Positions 1-8,318 are shown, counted from the stretch's first letter. The stretch is 43,414 bases of DNA from an uncultured Pelagibacteraceae bacterium (GCA_902597695.1 CACJYH010000004.1:1-43414), one strand, 5' to 3'. Made by a program: numbers and translations. Notes: generated by a model not told the origin, from the letters alone.

Positions 1-22
1 GTACAAAAATGACTTTTTTTTA

Positions 23-490
23 TCATTCGTGGTCAATTAGCTTAGTTAAATAGATAGAATTAACATCTTCTTTATAATGGGCAAAGGGTTTGCAAGGTGT
101 AAAATCACATTTTTTAAATAATTTTCTCGCTGGATCAAAAAATTTTCCAGCACCAGTCTCTAAACTTATTCTTTTAATTTTTAATTTCTTAGCTTCATCA
201 ATGAGATGTTTGATGACTTTAATACCATTACCTTGATTTCTAAAATCATCATGTATTCTAATTGATTTAAATTCACCATGATCTTTGTCTAAGAACTTTA
301 ATGCCCCACAACCAAATATTTTATCATTTTCCCAAAGGCTCCAGAATTTGATTGATGAAATTTTTAACCCCGGAATATCTAGAACATGTGCACTACCTTC
401 GGGAGATGCAGCTCTTAGTTCTATAAAATGTTTTGTCAGAAGTTTATTGACCTCTGGGTTGTCAAAATTTCCCTCAATAGATTTTAGCAT
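23..490 (-). CDS. GNAT-family N-acetyltransferase
   Basis: The 155-residue protein has the GNAT acetyl-CoA-binding signature RNQGNGIKVIKHL near residues 84-96, preceded by a beta strand with EFKSIRIHDD, and a C-terminal GAGKFFDPARKLFKKCDF segment typical of motif B. GNAT enzymes move an acetyl group from acetyl-CoA to an amine; the substrate cannot be read from the sequence. It lies directly downstream of purK on the same strand with no gap (purK stop at 491), so it is probably co-transcribed with purE and purK, but no purine role is implied. Length is usual for a single-domain GNAT. Family is secure, function open. Confidence 0.85.
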   Translation of the reverse strand: MLKSIEGNFDNPEVNKLLTKHFIELRAASPEGSAHVLDIPGLKISSIKFWSLWENDKIFGCGALKFLDKDHGEFKSIRIHDDFRNQGNGIKVIKHLIDEAKKLKIKRISLETGAGKFFDPARKLFKKCDFTPCKPFAHYKEDVNSIYLTKLIDHE

Positions 491-1537
491 TTATATTAAA
501 GTTGTTATGTGGCCCATTTTTCTTTTATCTTTTATCTCTTTTTTTTGATAATCAAAGAAAAATTCATTTTCTTTTAATTTAAAATTTTCTCTATAGGGTT
601 TGATTTGATTTCCTATAAGATTGATCATTTTTGCATTAGATATTTTTTTGAGCGGAATTTTTTCTAAAGAACAGACCGCTCTCACATGATTTTCAAATTG
701 ACTTATATTAAAAGCATTAATTGTAAGATGACCAGAGTTATGAACGCGAGGAGCTATTTCATTAACATAAAGATTTTCATTTCTATCAATAAAAAATTCA
801 ACACAAAGCGTTCCTATATATTTTAATTCTTCTGCGATACGAATTGACCAATCTTTAGATTCATCAAATATTTTTTTATTGATTTGAGCTGGTATTATTG
901 AATGTTTTAATATTTGATCTTCATGAGTATTTTCTATCGGCTCATATATTTCATAACTATTGTTCCCAAATCTGGTAATAATGACTGATATCTCTTTTTT
1001 AAGTTTTACTAATTTTTCCAGTATATAACCTTTTGAAAAATCAATATTCAGGTTATTGATGTCTTCAATTTTTTTTATAGGGTATTGGCCTTTACCATCA
1101 TAACCCATTGTAGTTGTTTTTAAAATTCCAGGTAAGAAATCTCCCAATGGCTCCATATCGGATTTGTTTTCTATCGATGCGTATCTAGTAGTTCTAATAT
1201 TGAGTTTATTTACAAAATCTTTTTCTGCAATTCGATGTTGAATTAATCTATTTACCGATGGTTTTGGTAAAACTGGTTTTACCTTGTTCATTTCATTTAA
1301 AGTTTCATAAGGTATATTTTCAAATTCATAAGTAATTATATCAATTTCATTAATGAACTCTTGCATTTTGATTTTGTCATCGTATTTGCCATGAATGAAT
1401 TTGTTACAAAAATTTTGTGCTGGAGCATCAACATCATCACAATAGATTATTGTATTGATATTCAATTTCTTAGCCGCGACAGCTAATAGGCTTCCTAGTT
1501 GACCACCACCAATTATACCCAAATTTTTTATTGACAT
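491..1537 (-). CDS. purK: N5-carboxyaminoimidazole ribonucleotide synthase PurK
   Basis: This ATP-grasp enzyme converts 5-aminoimidazole ribonucleotide, bicarbonate and ATP to N5-CAIR in de novo purine synthesis. The 348-residue protein begins with the nucleotide-fold motif GIIGGGQLGSLL, has the ATP-grasp core (TTTMGYDGKGQ near residue 140) and the metal/ATP segment CVEFFIDRNENLYVNEIAPR followed by HNSGH, all characteristic of PurK. It is 3 bases downstream of purE, the next enzyme of the pathway, which strongly supports the assignment. The ATG start gives the normal short N-terminus before the first glycine-rich loop. Length fits the family. Confidence 0.96.
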   Translation of the reverse strand: MSIKNLGIIGGGQLGSLLAVAAKKLNINTIIYCDDVDAPAQNFCNKFIHGKYDDKIKMQEFINEIDIITYEFENIPYETLNEMNKVKPVLPKPSVNRLIQHRIAEKDFVNKLNIRTTRYASIENKSDMEPLGDFLPGILKTTTMGYDGKGQYPIKKIEDINNLNIDFSKGYILEKLVKLKKEISVIITRFGNNSYEIYEPIENTHEDQILKHSIIPAQINKKIFDESKDWSIRIAEELKYIGTLCVEFFIDRNENLYVNEIAPRVHNSGHLTINAFNISQFENHVRAVCSLEKIPLKKISNAKMINLIGNQIKPYRENFKLKENEFFFDYQKKEIKDKRKMGHITTLI

Positions 1538-1540
1538 CTT

Positions 1541-2032
1541 TTATTTTGGATTTTTTTTTACTTGTCTAGTTTGTGATGATCGCCAATTATTTAATTTCTT
1601 TTTTACAGCAGGATTGCTATTTGCAATTATAGCTGCAGCCAATAAAGCAGCATTGATGGCACCATCCTCTCCAATTGCAAGAGTTCCAACGGGTATTCCT
1701 TTTGGCATTTGTGCTATTGATAATAAACTATCAAGTCCTTTAAGTTTTTTACTTTCAACGGGAACACCTAAAACTGGAATTGAGGTTATAGCTGAAATCA
1801 TACCAGGTAAATGTGCTGATCCACCAGCACCAGCAATGATTACTCCAATATTATTTCTTGATGCGCTCTCTGCAAATTCATACATTCTTTTTGGAGTACG
1901 ATGAGCAGATATAATTTTAGTTTCAAATCGAACACCCATTTTTTTTAGTATATTTGCGGATAATTTCATCGTTTTGTAGTCTGATTGGCTTCCCATGACG
2001 ATTGCAACTTTGAGATTTTTATTCTTTTTCAT
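1541..2032 (-). CDS. purE: N5-CAIR mutase PurE
   Basis: PurE rearranges N5-CAIR to CAIR. The 163-residue protein shows the family hallmarks MGSQSDYKTM at the N-terminus, SAHRTP with the catalytic histidine, and GAGGSAHLPGM in the substrate loop. The frame also opens at a TTG at 2038, but the ATG at 2032 (MKKNKNLKVAIVMGS) is the natural start and gives the usual length. It is the first gene of the minus-strand purE-purK-acetyltransferase unit and faces away from the plus-strand peptidase gene across a 101-base AT-rich gap that must hold both promoters. Confidence 0.96.
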   Translation of the reverse strand: MKKNKNLKVAIVMGSQSDYKTMKLSANILKKMGVRFETKIISAHRTPKRMYEFAESASRNNIGVIIAGAGGSAHLPGMISAITSIPVLGVPVESKKLKGLDSLLSIAQMPKGIPVGTLAIGEDGAINAALLAAAIIANSNPAVKKKLNNWRSSQTRQVKKNPK

Positions 2033-2133
2033 GATCAATTTGATGAATATTTATTTCAAAATTAGATTAAAATTTCAATAAAATAAATAGTATTTAAAAA
2101 ACAACTTGGTATGCTTAGCCAAAATTAACCAAA

Positions 2134-3099
2134 ATGAAATTTAAAATCGATAATCTTCAATATTGTAAATGGTCAAGAAAAGTTTTTGAGATTAATCGTG
2201 AGGCTGGTCTAGATGCAGTTCATGTTACAATAGTCTATCATGAAGATTTTGATGAACTTCAAAACGAAATAAGTAGGTGGCAAATTTTATTAAAAGAAAA
2301 TTCAGATTTAATTTTTTTAGGCCAGAGTTTTAAGGATATTGAAAAAGCAAATAATGAGAATAAAACTGCAATTTTTTTTGGTTTTCAAAATTGCTCTCCA
2401 ATAGAGGATGATATCAACTTAGTTGAAAAAGTTCATAGTCTTGGATGTAGATTTATGCAACTCACTTACAACAATCAATCATTGTTAGCGACGGGTTGTT
2501 ATGAGAAAAACGATAGTGGGGTAACTAATTTTGGACGGGAAGTTATCCGAGAAATGAATAGAGTGGGTATTGTTGTAGATATGTCTCATTCAGCCGAAAA
2601 AAGTACTTTTGATGCAATTGAATTTAGTGAAAAACCAATAGCAATCACTCATGCAAACCCATCTTTTTGGCACGCAGCAAAAAGAAATAAGTCTTCTGAG
2701 TTACTGAAAACTTTAAGTGAAAGTGGAGGAATATTGGGTTTATCTTTATATCCGCATCATCTTAAGGATAATACGAATTGTTCTTTAGAAAGCTTTTGTG
2801 AAATGGTGGCGAAAACAGCAGAAATAATGGATATCAATAATATTGGTATAGGATCAGATCTTTGTTTGTATCAACCAGATGAGGTTGTTGAATGGATGAG
2901 AAATGGAACATGGTCTAAAAATAGAAAGTATGGGGAAGGCTCTAAAAATAAACCAGGGTTCCCTAAACAGCCCAATTGGTTTGAGGATGCAAGAGGTTTT
3001 AAAAATTTAGAAGCAGGTTTAAAAAAGGTTGGTTTTTCAGAGACTGAGACTAATGGAATACTAGGTAACAATTGGTATAACTTTTATAAAACTATCTAA
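2134..3099 (+). CDS. Peptidase M19 (membrane dipeptidase) family protein, atypical metal site
   Basis: The 321-residue protein belongs to the renal-dipeptidase (M19) amidohydrolase family: VDMSH at 148-152 and ITHANP at 171-176 carry the two histidines expected to bind the second metal, and GIGSD at 238-242 the catalytic aspartate. The N-terminal H-x-D metal pair appears as H30-V31-T32, and the bridging glutamate of the usual VEGG motif is replaced by a glutamine in GFQNCSPIEDD (Q85). It therefore falls in a GFQN-type subfamily whose activity on dipeptides is uncertain. No signal peptide is visible, so it is probably cytoplasmic. It opens an operon with two conserved genes of unknown role, 2 and 3 bases apart. 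Confidence 0.85.
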   Translation: MKFKIDNLQYCKWSRKVFEINREAGLDAVHVTIVYHEDFDELQNEISRWQILLKENSDLIFLGQSFKDIEKANNENKTAIFFGFQNCSPIEDDINLVEKVHSLGCRFMQLTYNNQSLLATGCYEKNDSGVTNFGREVIREMNRVGIVVDMSHSAEKSTFDAIEFSEKPIAITHANPSFWHAAKRNKSSELLKTLSESGGILGLSLYPHHLKDNTNCSLESFCEMVAKTAEIMDINNIGIGSDLCLYQPDEVVEWMRNGTWSKNRKYGEGSKNKPGFPKQPNWFEDARGFKNLEAGLKKVGFSETETNGILGNNWYNFYKTI

Positions 3100-3101
3100 A
3101 T

Positions 3102-4763
3102 ATGAATATAGAATTAAGAGATCCAAACATCATAATGAAGTTATCAAGACTTGGTTCCTTTCATCAATCAAGATTATCTTTTTTACGAAGTTTTTTAAGT
3201 GAATTTAAAGATTGGCAATATAGTAGAGACTTGTTTGATTTAGATCAAGAGGGTTATGGCACATCAGTATACTCATTTAAAAAAAAAGACAGGGTTTATT
3301 CTTTAATCTGTTATGCTAACAAAATTAATGATGATGAAAGATCAGATAGAGTAATAGCCACAAAGTGGGATGCAGCTTTTACATTACATGATGGAGTACC
3401 TTCAAAAGAAGATATTGACAGATTAAGAAATGAAGTTCCAAGACAGGAAGTTGGTAGGTTGTCTTACAAAGAGCTAACATTATCTAGAGCAAATAAATCT
3501 GTTAGGGTATTTGATCATGTTGTTGAAAGTTTAAGCAATGGAAACCAACCAGATATAGAGCTACTTGAAAAAGTTGGATATTTATACAGAACGACTGCAG
3601 TTTATGGATCAGGTAAGTTTGGTTTAGCAGATCGATTCAGAATAAAAAATAGAAAGGAAATTAACGGACCATTCAGATTAGAGATGATGTTAGTTTATTT
3701 AGTTAGACAATTTACGTTTGATCAAGTTAATCATGTTGCAAAAAATAAAAATCCGAATTCAGCTGTTAAACTAGATCCTAAAATTTGTAGAAATTTGGGT
3801 ATAGGAAATTCTACTGGATTAGGCATGGCACCATTTATTGTCAATCATCCAACTTTATTAAATAATTGGATACTTAGTAGAGAAATTGCACTTAAAAAAA
3901 TAAGAGAAATTAAAATTGTAAAAACACAAGATAGAGATTTATTTAAAGATTGTGTGAAAAGTTCTCTTAAAAATATAACTAGCTGGAATACAGAGAGTGA
4001 ATATCAACTCAAAAAAATTAAACTTTTGCTCAAAGATATCAAAAAATTTATCAGTTTCTTAGAAAATGAATTTGATTTTCAAAAAGATTATCCTTTTAAT
4101 GAAATTTATCTTTGGCTAGAGAAAGAAACTTGTGAGGAGTGTATTGAATACGTTGTCTCAATAATGATGGAGCCATTTGGTGATATAGTTCAGCCGTTGG
4201 TTGCGCAAATGAGCTCTGAGGAAGAAAAATACTTTAATATTCCAACTGAACGTAACGTCGAAGATTTAAAAAAGATTTTAGAAAATAAATATTCGAATAT
4301 TTTAAAAATTAATTTTAATATAGAAGAGAGCAATCAGAAATTTTGGTTTATTTCAAAAAATAAAGAGGAACCAAGATTAGCTAATCGTTTTGAGGAAAAT
4401 GGTGCAGATTTAGAGCAACCCTTGGCAATAGCTAGAGATATAAAAAAATTGTATGAGAGATTGTTGCCTTTAAAAAATAATTTAAAAATTAATCAATTTT
4501 TAATTGATAACTCTGATTTAAGACATGTAGTTAGAAGAGCTTTTATTATTGAAAAATTTCCATATTCAGAAATTCAAGATAATACGATCGGAGAAAATTT
4601 AGTGCCAATTGATATGTTGCGATTAAAGTTATCTTTTTTTGGAGCTTTAAAATTTGATCCAAGGTCTGATAAGTGGTTGAGAATATGTATGTTTCAAGGT
4701 GCGCCGCTTCCAAATGAATTAAAAGATTATGATGAGCAATGGGTTTATAAAAACCATTCTTAA
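3102..4763 (+). CDS. Conserved hypothetical protein, 553 residues, next to M19 peptidase
   Basis: I do not recognise a named domain. The protein is soluble-looking, rich in charged residues, has no signal peptide or membrane segment, and contains conserved-looking blocks such as KWDAAFTLHDGVP near residue 88, a GSGKFGLADRFRIK stretch near 170 (not a Walker A loop in context), and NLGIGNSTGLGMAPF near 233. The middle (about 265-330) is lysine-rich and probably helical. It starts 2 bases after the peptidase stop and ends 3 bases before a DUF3726 gene, so the three are one transcription unit. A joint role of the three products is likely but not known. Confidence 0.8.
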   Translation: MNIELRDPNIIMKLSRLGSFHQSRLSFLRSFLSEFKDWQYSRDLFDLDQEGYGTSVYSFKKKDRVYSLICYANKINDDERSDRVIATKWDAAFTLHDGVPSKEDIDRLRNEVPRQEVGRLSYKELTLSRANKSVRVFDHVVESLSNGNQPDIELLEKVGYLYRTTAVYGSGKFGLADRFRIKNRKEINGPFRLEMMLVYLVRQFTFDQVNHVAKNKNPNSAVKLDPKICRNLGIGNSTGLGMAPFIVNHPTLLNNWILSREIALKKIREIKIVKTQDRDLFKDCVKSSLKNITSWNTESEYQLKKIKLLLKDIKKFISFLENEFDFQKDYPFNEIYLWLEKETCEECIEYVVSIMMEPFGDIVQPLVAQMSSEEEKYFNIPTERNVEDLKKILENKYSNILKINFNIEESNQKFWFISKNKEEPRLANRFEENGADLEQPLAIARDIKKLYERLLPLKNNLKINQFLIDNSDLRHVVRRAFIIEKFPYSEIQDNTIGENLVPIDMLRLKLSFFGALKFDPRSDKWLRICMFQGAPLPNELKDYDEQWVYKNHS

Positions 4764-4766
4764 ATT

Positions 4767-5378
4767 ATGAAATCCTTAAGTGAGATAGAAACTACAGCTA
4801 AGAGAGCAAGTCGAGGTGCTGGTTATTCATGGGGTATAGCAGAGGAAGTTGGTAAATCTATAAGATTATCTGAATTATTTGGTTTTCCAGCGATCAAACA
4901 TCTTAATAAATATTATCAAAATAAAAAAAAAGAAAATTTTGAAGAGATAAAAGTAATCAATAATATTAACAAATCAGATGGACCATCTTTTTGTCCAATT
5001 ATGTTAGGTGTTAATTTTATTGACCAAGTAAAAAACATCGAGAATTTAAAAAAGTGCTCAGTTGAAAATCTTGCTTATCCATTGCTGCTTTTATCTTTTT
5101 TAAGTAGAGCTTCAGAAATAATTGGAAAAAAATTATTAATTTCATTTGATGATTGTAAATTTTTATTGAATTTTAATGTGAGTATCTCTTCTAATATATG
5201 GGATAAAGAAATGCCAAAGTTAGCAAAAAAAGTAGAAATAAGTTTTTTAAACAATGAGGATAACTTTTCAGATCAAGATTGGAAAAATCTCTACAAACTT
5301 GCAGAGGATACATTTGTAGAGGAAACTGATAGTTTAAAAGAGGGTGCAGCGGGAGCTGGTTTGACTGATAATGACTGA
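4767..5378 (+). CDS. DUF3726 family protein
   Basis: The N-terminus (SLSEIETTAKRASRGAGYSW followed by GIAEEVGKS) matches what I know of the DUF3726 family of alphaproteobacteria, which is of unknown function. The 203-residue protein has no signal peptide or membrane helix. The C-terminal tail EEGAAGAG-like run (KEGAAGAGLTDND) is glycine/alanine rich and resembles the flexible tails seen in this family. It sits 3 bases behind the 553-residue gene, and its last codons overlap the start of a 52-codon cysteine-rich gene by 8 bases, showing tight coupling. Function is inferred only from co-occurrence with the peptidase-family protein. Confidence 0.75.
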   Translation: MKSLSEIETTAKRASRGAGYSWGIAEEVGKSIRLSELFGFPAIKHLNKYYQNKKKENFEEIKVINNINKSDGPSFCPIMLGVNFIDQVKNIENLKKCSVENLAYPLLLLSFLSRASEIIGKKLLISFDDCKFLLNFNVSISSNIWDKEMPKLAKKVEISFLNNEDNFSDQDWKNLYKLAEDTFVEETDSLKEGAAGAGLTDND

Positions 5379-5529
5379 GGATAAAGAAATAGAAAAAAAT
5401 CTAAAGGATTTAGATGATATTTGTGATGAATGTAAAGAACAGCATGAAAGTGTTACTCAAAACTTGATTCTAACTGGTTTTAAAATTTGTAAGTCTTGCA
5501 GAGTTTCTAAGACAATTTTTCCAATCTAG
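5371..5529 (+). CDS. 52-residue four-cysteine (zinc-ribbon-like) protein
   Basis: A small reading frame starts with ATG inside the end of the DUF3726 gene (8-base overlap) and encodes 52 residues with C18-x2-C21 and C40-x2-C43 (CDEC and CKSC), the spacing of a compact zinc ribbon. The N-terminal 15 residues are strongly acidic and lysine-rich. The overlap with the upstream gene and conserved-looking cysteine pairs argue that it is a real, translationally coupled gene. Its stop overlaps the stop of the opposing Yip1-type gene by 4 bases. Function unknown; metal binding is inferred from the cysteine pairs only. Confidence 0.7.
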   Translation: MTEDKEIEKNLKDLDDICDECKEQHESVTQNLILTGFKICKSCRVSKTIFPI

Positions 5530-6068
5530 ATATGATTGATCGATAAGGCGTTCATTCGACTTATCACAAATGAAATAGATAAAAAGACAATAATCAAAAA
5601 TGACATAAAGACTATTCCAAATGATTTTAAATTTGATTTAAGATTAAGAACTTGTCGTGTTGAAATAATTAATCCAGCAAAAATCCAAAATTGAGTAAGA
5701 AAAATTATAGGTATCATTAATTCTGGTGTCACAGCAAAAAATCTTAACAGACCAGGCGCGTGAGCGAAACCAACTGCTGTTAATACTTTTTTAAATTGAA
5801 CTTTGCTATTTTTATCAGGAAATAGTTTAACCCCAATAACAAAGATTAATATTGCCCAAACAAACCAAGTTAATATTGCAGTAACTCCTGACATCGCCAC
5901 AGCTGTTTTAAAAACTGTGTTTGCAGCGACTGCACCAGCTATGCCATCTAAAATCATAATGATACCGGCAAAATAAACTGAGGCTTCGCCAAAATTTTTA
6001 CTATCGGAATAAAGTGTTTTATCTAGTTTTATAGATTTTAAAATAATACTTAGAAATTCACCGAACAT
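5526..6068 (-). CDS. Yip1-type integral membrane protein
   Basis: The 180-residue protein has about five hydrophobic segments (for example near residues 30-50, 60-85, 105-130 and 150-170), with the pattern of the bacterial Yip1 domain family: a short amphipathic N-terminus, then glycine/alanine-rich membrane helices and a proline-containing loop (HAPGLLRFF). The family is of unknown biochemical role in bacteria. It starts immediately after the stop of a 34-codon membrane microprotein gene (TAA then ATG, no spacer), so the two are probably made together. It converges on the four-cysteine gene with a 4-base overlap. Confidence 0.75.
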   Translation of the reverse strand: MFGEFLSIILKSIKLDKTLYSDSKNFGEASVYFAGIIMILDGIAGAVAANTVFKTAVAMSGVTAILTWFVWAILIFVIGVKLFPDKNSKVQFKKVLTAVGFAHAPGLLRFFAVTPELMIPIIFLTQFWIFAGLIISTRQVLNLKSNLKSFGIVFMSFLIIVFLSISFVISRMNALSINHI

Positions 6069-6173
6069 TTATTTTTTTTTATTTTTTTGCTCTTTGTAAG
6101 ATACGATTAATGGAAATATTATTAAAGCAATAACTATAAGAATGCAAATTACTATTAAGAAACCTTTTGTCAT
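6069..6173 (-). CDS. 34-residue single-span membrane microprotein
   Basis: Reading the minus strand from the ATG at 6173, an open frame of 34 codons encodes MTKGFL, then about 20 hydrophobic residues rich in isoleucine and valine (one membrane span), then a basic tail ending KEQKNKKK. The stop codon is directly followed by the ATG of the Yip1-type gene, a layout typical of translational coupling. It is shorter than most gene-callers accept. It may be a subunit or regulator of the Yip1-type protein; this is inference from layout alone. Confidence 0.55.
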   Translation of the reverse strand: MTKGFLIVICILIVIALIIFPLIVSYKEQKNKKK

Positions 6174-6182
6174 TTAAGATAG

Positions 6183-6202
6183 TGGGGGAGTAAACTCCCC
6201 CA
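6183..6202 (-). terminator. Hairpin after the GcvT-type demethylase gene
   Basis: TGGGGGAG-TAAA-CTCCCCCA is a perfect 8-base-pair stem with a 4-base loop, 8 bases past the stop of the minus-strand GcvT-fold gene and 10 bases before the microprotein start. It is by far the most GC-rich stretch nearby. The following bases on the minus strand (ACTATCTTAAATG) do not form a clean U-tract, so it may end transcription weakly or protect the 3' end of the upstream mRNA. Confidence 0.65.
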
Positions 6203-6210
6203 AAATCAGA

Positions 6211-7569
6211 TTAACCTTTTGAAACTTCTCTTGTATTAGCGTTGAAAGATTCTTTAAATGGAATATCGACTATAACTGCATCTACAGGCTTACCCGGAGT
6301 ATCAGAGTATTTTTCGGGCAAATGCACTTTATATTTAGTTCCAACCTTACCTTTTGGAAACCCATTTGCGTTTAATGTCCCATCAAAAGGAACATATCCC
6401 ATTGCAATGTTTGTTTTCTTTTCAGGATGCCACCATGGTGAAGTAATGAAACCAACTGGATCTCCACCAATATCATTTGATATTAACCAAAAATCTGGCG
6501 CATAGTCATCAATTGGTTTTCCACCTAACTCCAATCCAACTAATTGAAGCGCATATGGTTTCTTACCATCCTTAAGTTCTTTACCCATTTTCTCTAGAGC
6601 CGCTTTACCAACGTAATCAGAAGTTTTGTTCCATTCACCTTTTCCAGATAAAGAAACCTGGTAGCCTAAGTTACATTGATAAGGATTATGTTGTTGATCC
6701 ATATCTTGACCCCAAGACAAAATTCCAGCCTGAATTCTTCTGTGGTGAGCAGGTGCAATAACCATTAGTTGGTGTTTTTTTCCGACCTCAAGCACAGCAT
6801 TCCACATATCATCAGCATATAAAGTTGCATCTCTTAAATAAATTTCATAACCAGCTTCTCCAGAAAAACCTGATTGAGAAATTACACAACTTCGACCAGC
6901 AACTTTAACTTCAGCTAAACCATAAAACGGCATATTTTCTAAATCAACTTGATCACCTAACAAATCTTTCATTAGAGCTTTTGATTTTGGACCTTGTATT
7001 TGAACAGGACAAGCATCGATTTCTTCAATAGTGCAATTAAATCTTCCATCTGCGTTTACACCTTGCAAGTACAAACCAATATCAGAGTCTGATAATGAAA
7101 ACCAAAACTCATCCTTTGAAATTCTTAAAAGAATTGGATCATTTAAAACCCCACCATAAGCGTTACATAAAATTACATACCTTGCTCTCATTGGTGAAAT
7201 TTTTGTTGCATCTCTTGTAATTACATAATCAACAAATTTTTCTGCATCCGGACCCTTAACTTGAATTTGTCTTTCAACTGCAACATTCCACATAGTTACA
7301 TGATTAACAATTGCATCATATTCAACCATCGCTCCACCATCTTCTGGTTTAACATAACCTCTTGGATGATAAATTCGATTGTAAACTGTTGCTCTCCAAC
7401 AACCCGCTTGCATAGATAAATGCCAATAAGGTGATTTTCTTACTCTTGTTGAAATTAACATTTCAACTTTTGTTGGTCCACTTTGTCTTAAGTTATATGG
7501 TACTTTTCGATCTGATTGATCTACAGAAGTAACATGCTTTAAATTAGTATAGTCAAATTCTTTAGACAT
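6211..7569 (-). CDS. GcvT-fold, tetrahydrofolate-dependent demethylase / aminomethyltransferase family
   Basis: The 452-residue protein has the GcvT aminomethyltransferase fold: a folate-binding region with QIQVKGPDAEKFVDYVITRD near residue 100, VQIQGPKSKALM near 190, SGFSGEAGYEIYL near 233 and a C-terminal GcvT_C barrel with GYVPFDGTLN. Enzymes of this fold take a one-carbon or methyl group onto tetrahydrofolate (GcvT, DMSP demethylase DmdA, vanillate/syringate demethylases LigM/DesA). At 452 residues it is longer than GcvT or DmdA (about 370), closer to LigM-type proteins, and has an extra N-terminal part. A MetF-like gene overlaps its start by 8 bases, which fits a methyl-folate producing demethylase. 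The methyl donor cannot be read from sequence. Confidence 0.85.
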   Translation of the reverse strand: MSKEFDYTNLKHVTSVDQSDRKVPYNLRQSGPTKVEMLISTRVRKSPYWHLSMQAGCWRATVYNRIYHPRGYVKPEDGGAMVEYDAIVNHVTMWNVAVERQIQVKGPDAEKFVDYVITRDATKISPMRARYVILCNAYGGVLNDPILLRISKDEFWFSLSDSDIGLYLQGVNADGRFNCTIEEIDACPVQIQGPKSKALMKDLLGDQVDLENMPFYGLAEVKVAGRSCVISQSGFSGEAGYEIYLRDATLYADDMWNAVLEVGKKHQLMVIAPAHHRRIQAGILSWGQDMDQQHNPYQCNLGYQVSLSGKGEWNKTSDYVGKAALEKMGKELKDGKKPYALQLVGLELGGKPIDDYAPDFWLISNDIGGDPVGFITSPWWHPEKKTNIAMGYVPFDGTLNANGFPKGKVGTKYKVHLPEKYSDTPGKPVDAVIVDIPFKESFNANTREVSKG

Positions 7570-8290
7570 AACTATTCTCCTTCAACCACTTGTTAGTTTC
7601 CTTCAAGCCGCCGAATGTATAAATGTGGAAAAAATCAGTGTGCGATTTAATTTTCCCAATTAAATCATTAGGGTCTTTAGGTTTTAATAAATCTAACGCC
7701 TTACTAAAATTAGATTTAAGAAAATTTAAGGAATTTTTTGCACCAACTATATTAGCAAACTTTATTAAGCTAGATATTTTTAGAGGCCCAGTAATTCCCA
7801 CATGCACTGGTACACTTTGTTTAGAAATAAAGTCTATAATTGGCTGAGGGTCTAGTAACCATTGAGTTACAATATAATCAGCGTAGGGCTTTTTATCTTT
7901 CATAGCTTTTTCTAAATCTGAATCGGATATATCAGGACTCCCCTCTGGGTGTCCAGCAATTCCTATCGTCATCTTCTCAAAATAACCAGTCTCCAAAAGT
8001 TGAAAAGAGCTATCGAATTTTCCCATAGGCTCTCTGCCTCCCCCTATAACTAAAACTTGTTTGACGCCACCATCTTTACATCTCGAAACATAATCTTTTA
8101 GTTGTTTTTCATCCTGCATAGACCTTGCAGGAAAATGTGGGACTGGATTGAAACCTTTCTTTACTAACTCAACTGCTTGTTGAGCTGTTTCTTTATAATC
8201 TCCCCCAGGTAGCATAGTGATGTAAATATCTTTTACAGCAGGGACAGTATCCAGATCTGTCTGAGGTCCAATTTCTAAAGAAAAATTCAT
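7562..8290 (-). CDS. MetF-like methylenetetrahydrofolate reductase family protein
   Basis: This 242-residue protein shows the MTHFR barrel pattern: an initial glutamate strand (FSLEIGPQ), NPVPHFPARS at about 50, VLVIGGG (about 80), GIAGHPEGSP (about 108), TQWLLDP (canonical TQFFFD) near 140, and a VHVGITGP strand near 162. MTHFRs interconvert methyl- and methylene-tetrahydrofolate with a flavin. It is some 50 residues shorter than E. coli MetF and divergent. The stop overlaps the start of the GcvT-fold demethylase by 8 bases, so it is likely to oxidise the methyl-folate made by that enzyme for energy, rather than serve methionine synthesis. That direction is inference. Confidence 0.85.
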   Translation of the reverse strand: MNFSLEIGPQTDLDTVPAVKDIYITMLPGGDYKETAQQAVELVKKGFNPVPHFPARSMQDEKQLKDYVSRCKDGGVKQVLVIGGGREPMGKFDSSFQLLETGYFEKMTIGIAGHPEGSPDISDSDLEKAMKDKKPYADYIVTQWLLDPQPIIDFISKQSVPVHVGITGPLKISSLIKFANIVGAKNSLNFLKSNFSKALDLLKPKDPNDLIGKIKSHTDFFHIYTFGGLKETNKWLKENSYV

Positions 8291-8318
8291 CTAATAATGA
8301 TTATATTTTTTGAAAATG

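Noticed and set aside
2107..2119. TTGG...CCAA palindrome in the purE/peptidase gap as a regulator site
   Set aside because: Only four-base arms in AT-rich sequence; not above chance.
3600..3660. GSGKFGLADR in the 553-residue protein as a Walker A loop
   Set aside because: It lacks the G-x4-GK[ST] pattern and a Walker B strand, and lies mid-protein in no nucleotide-binding context.
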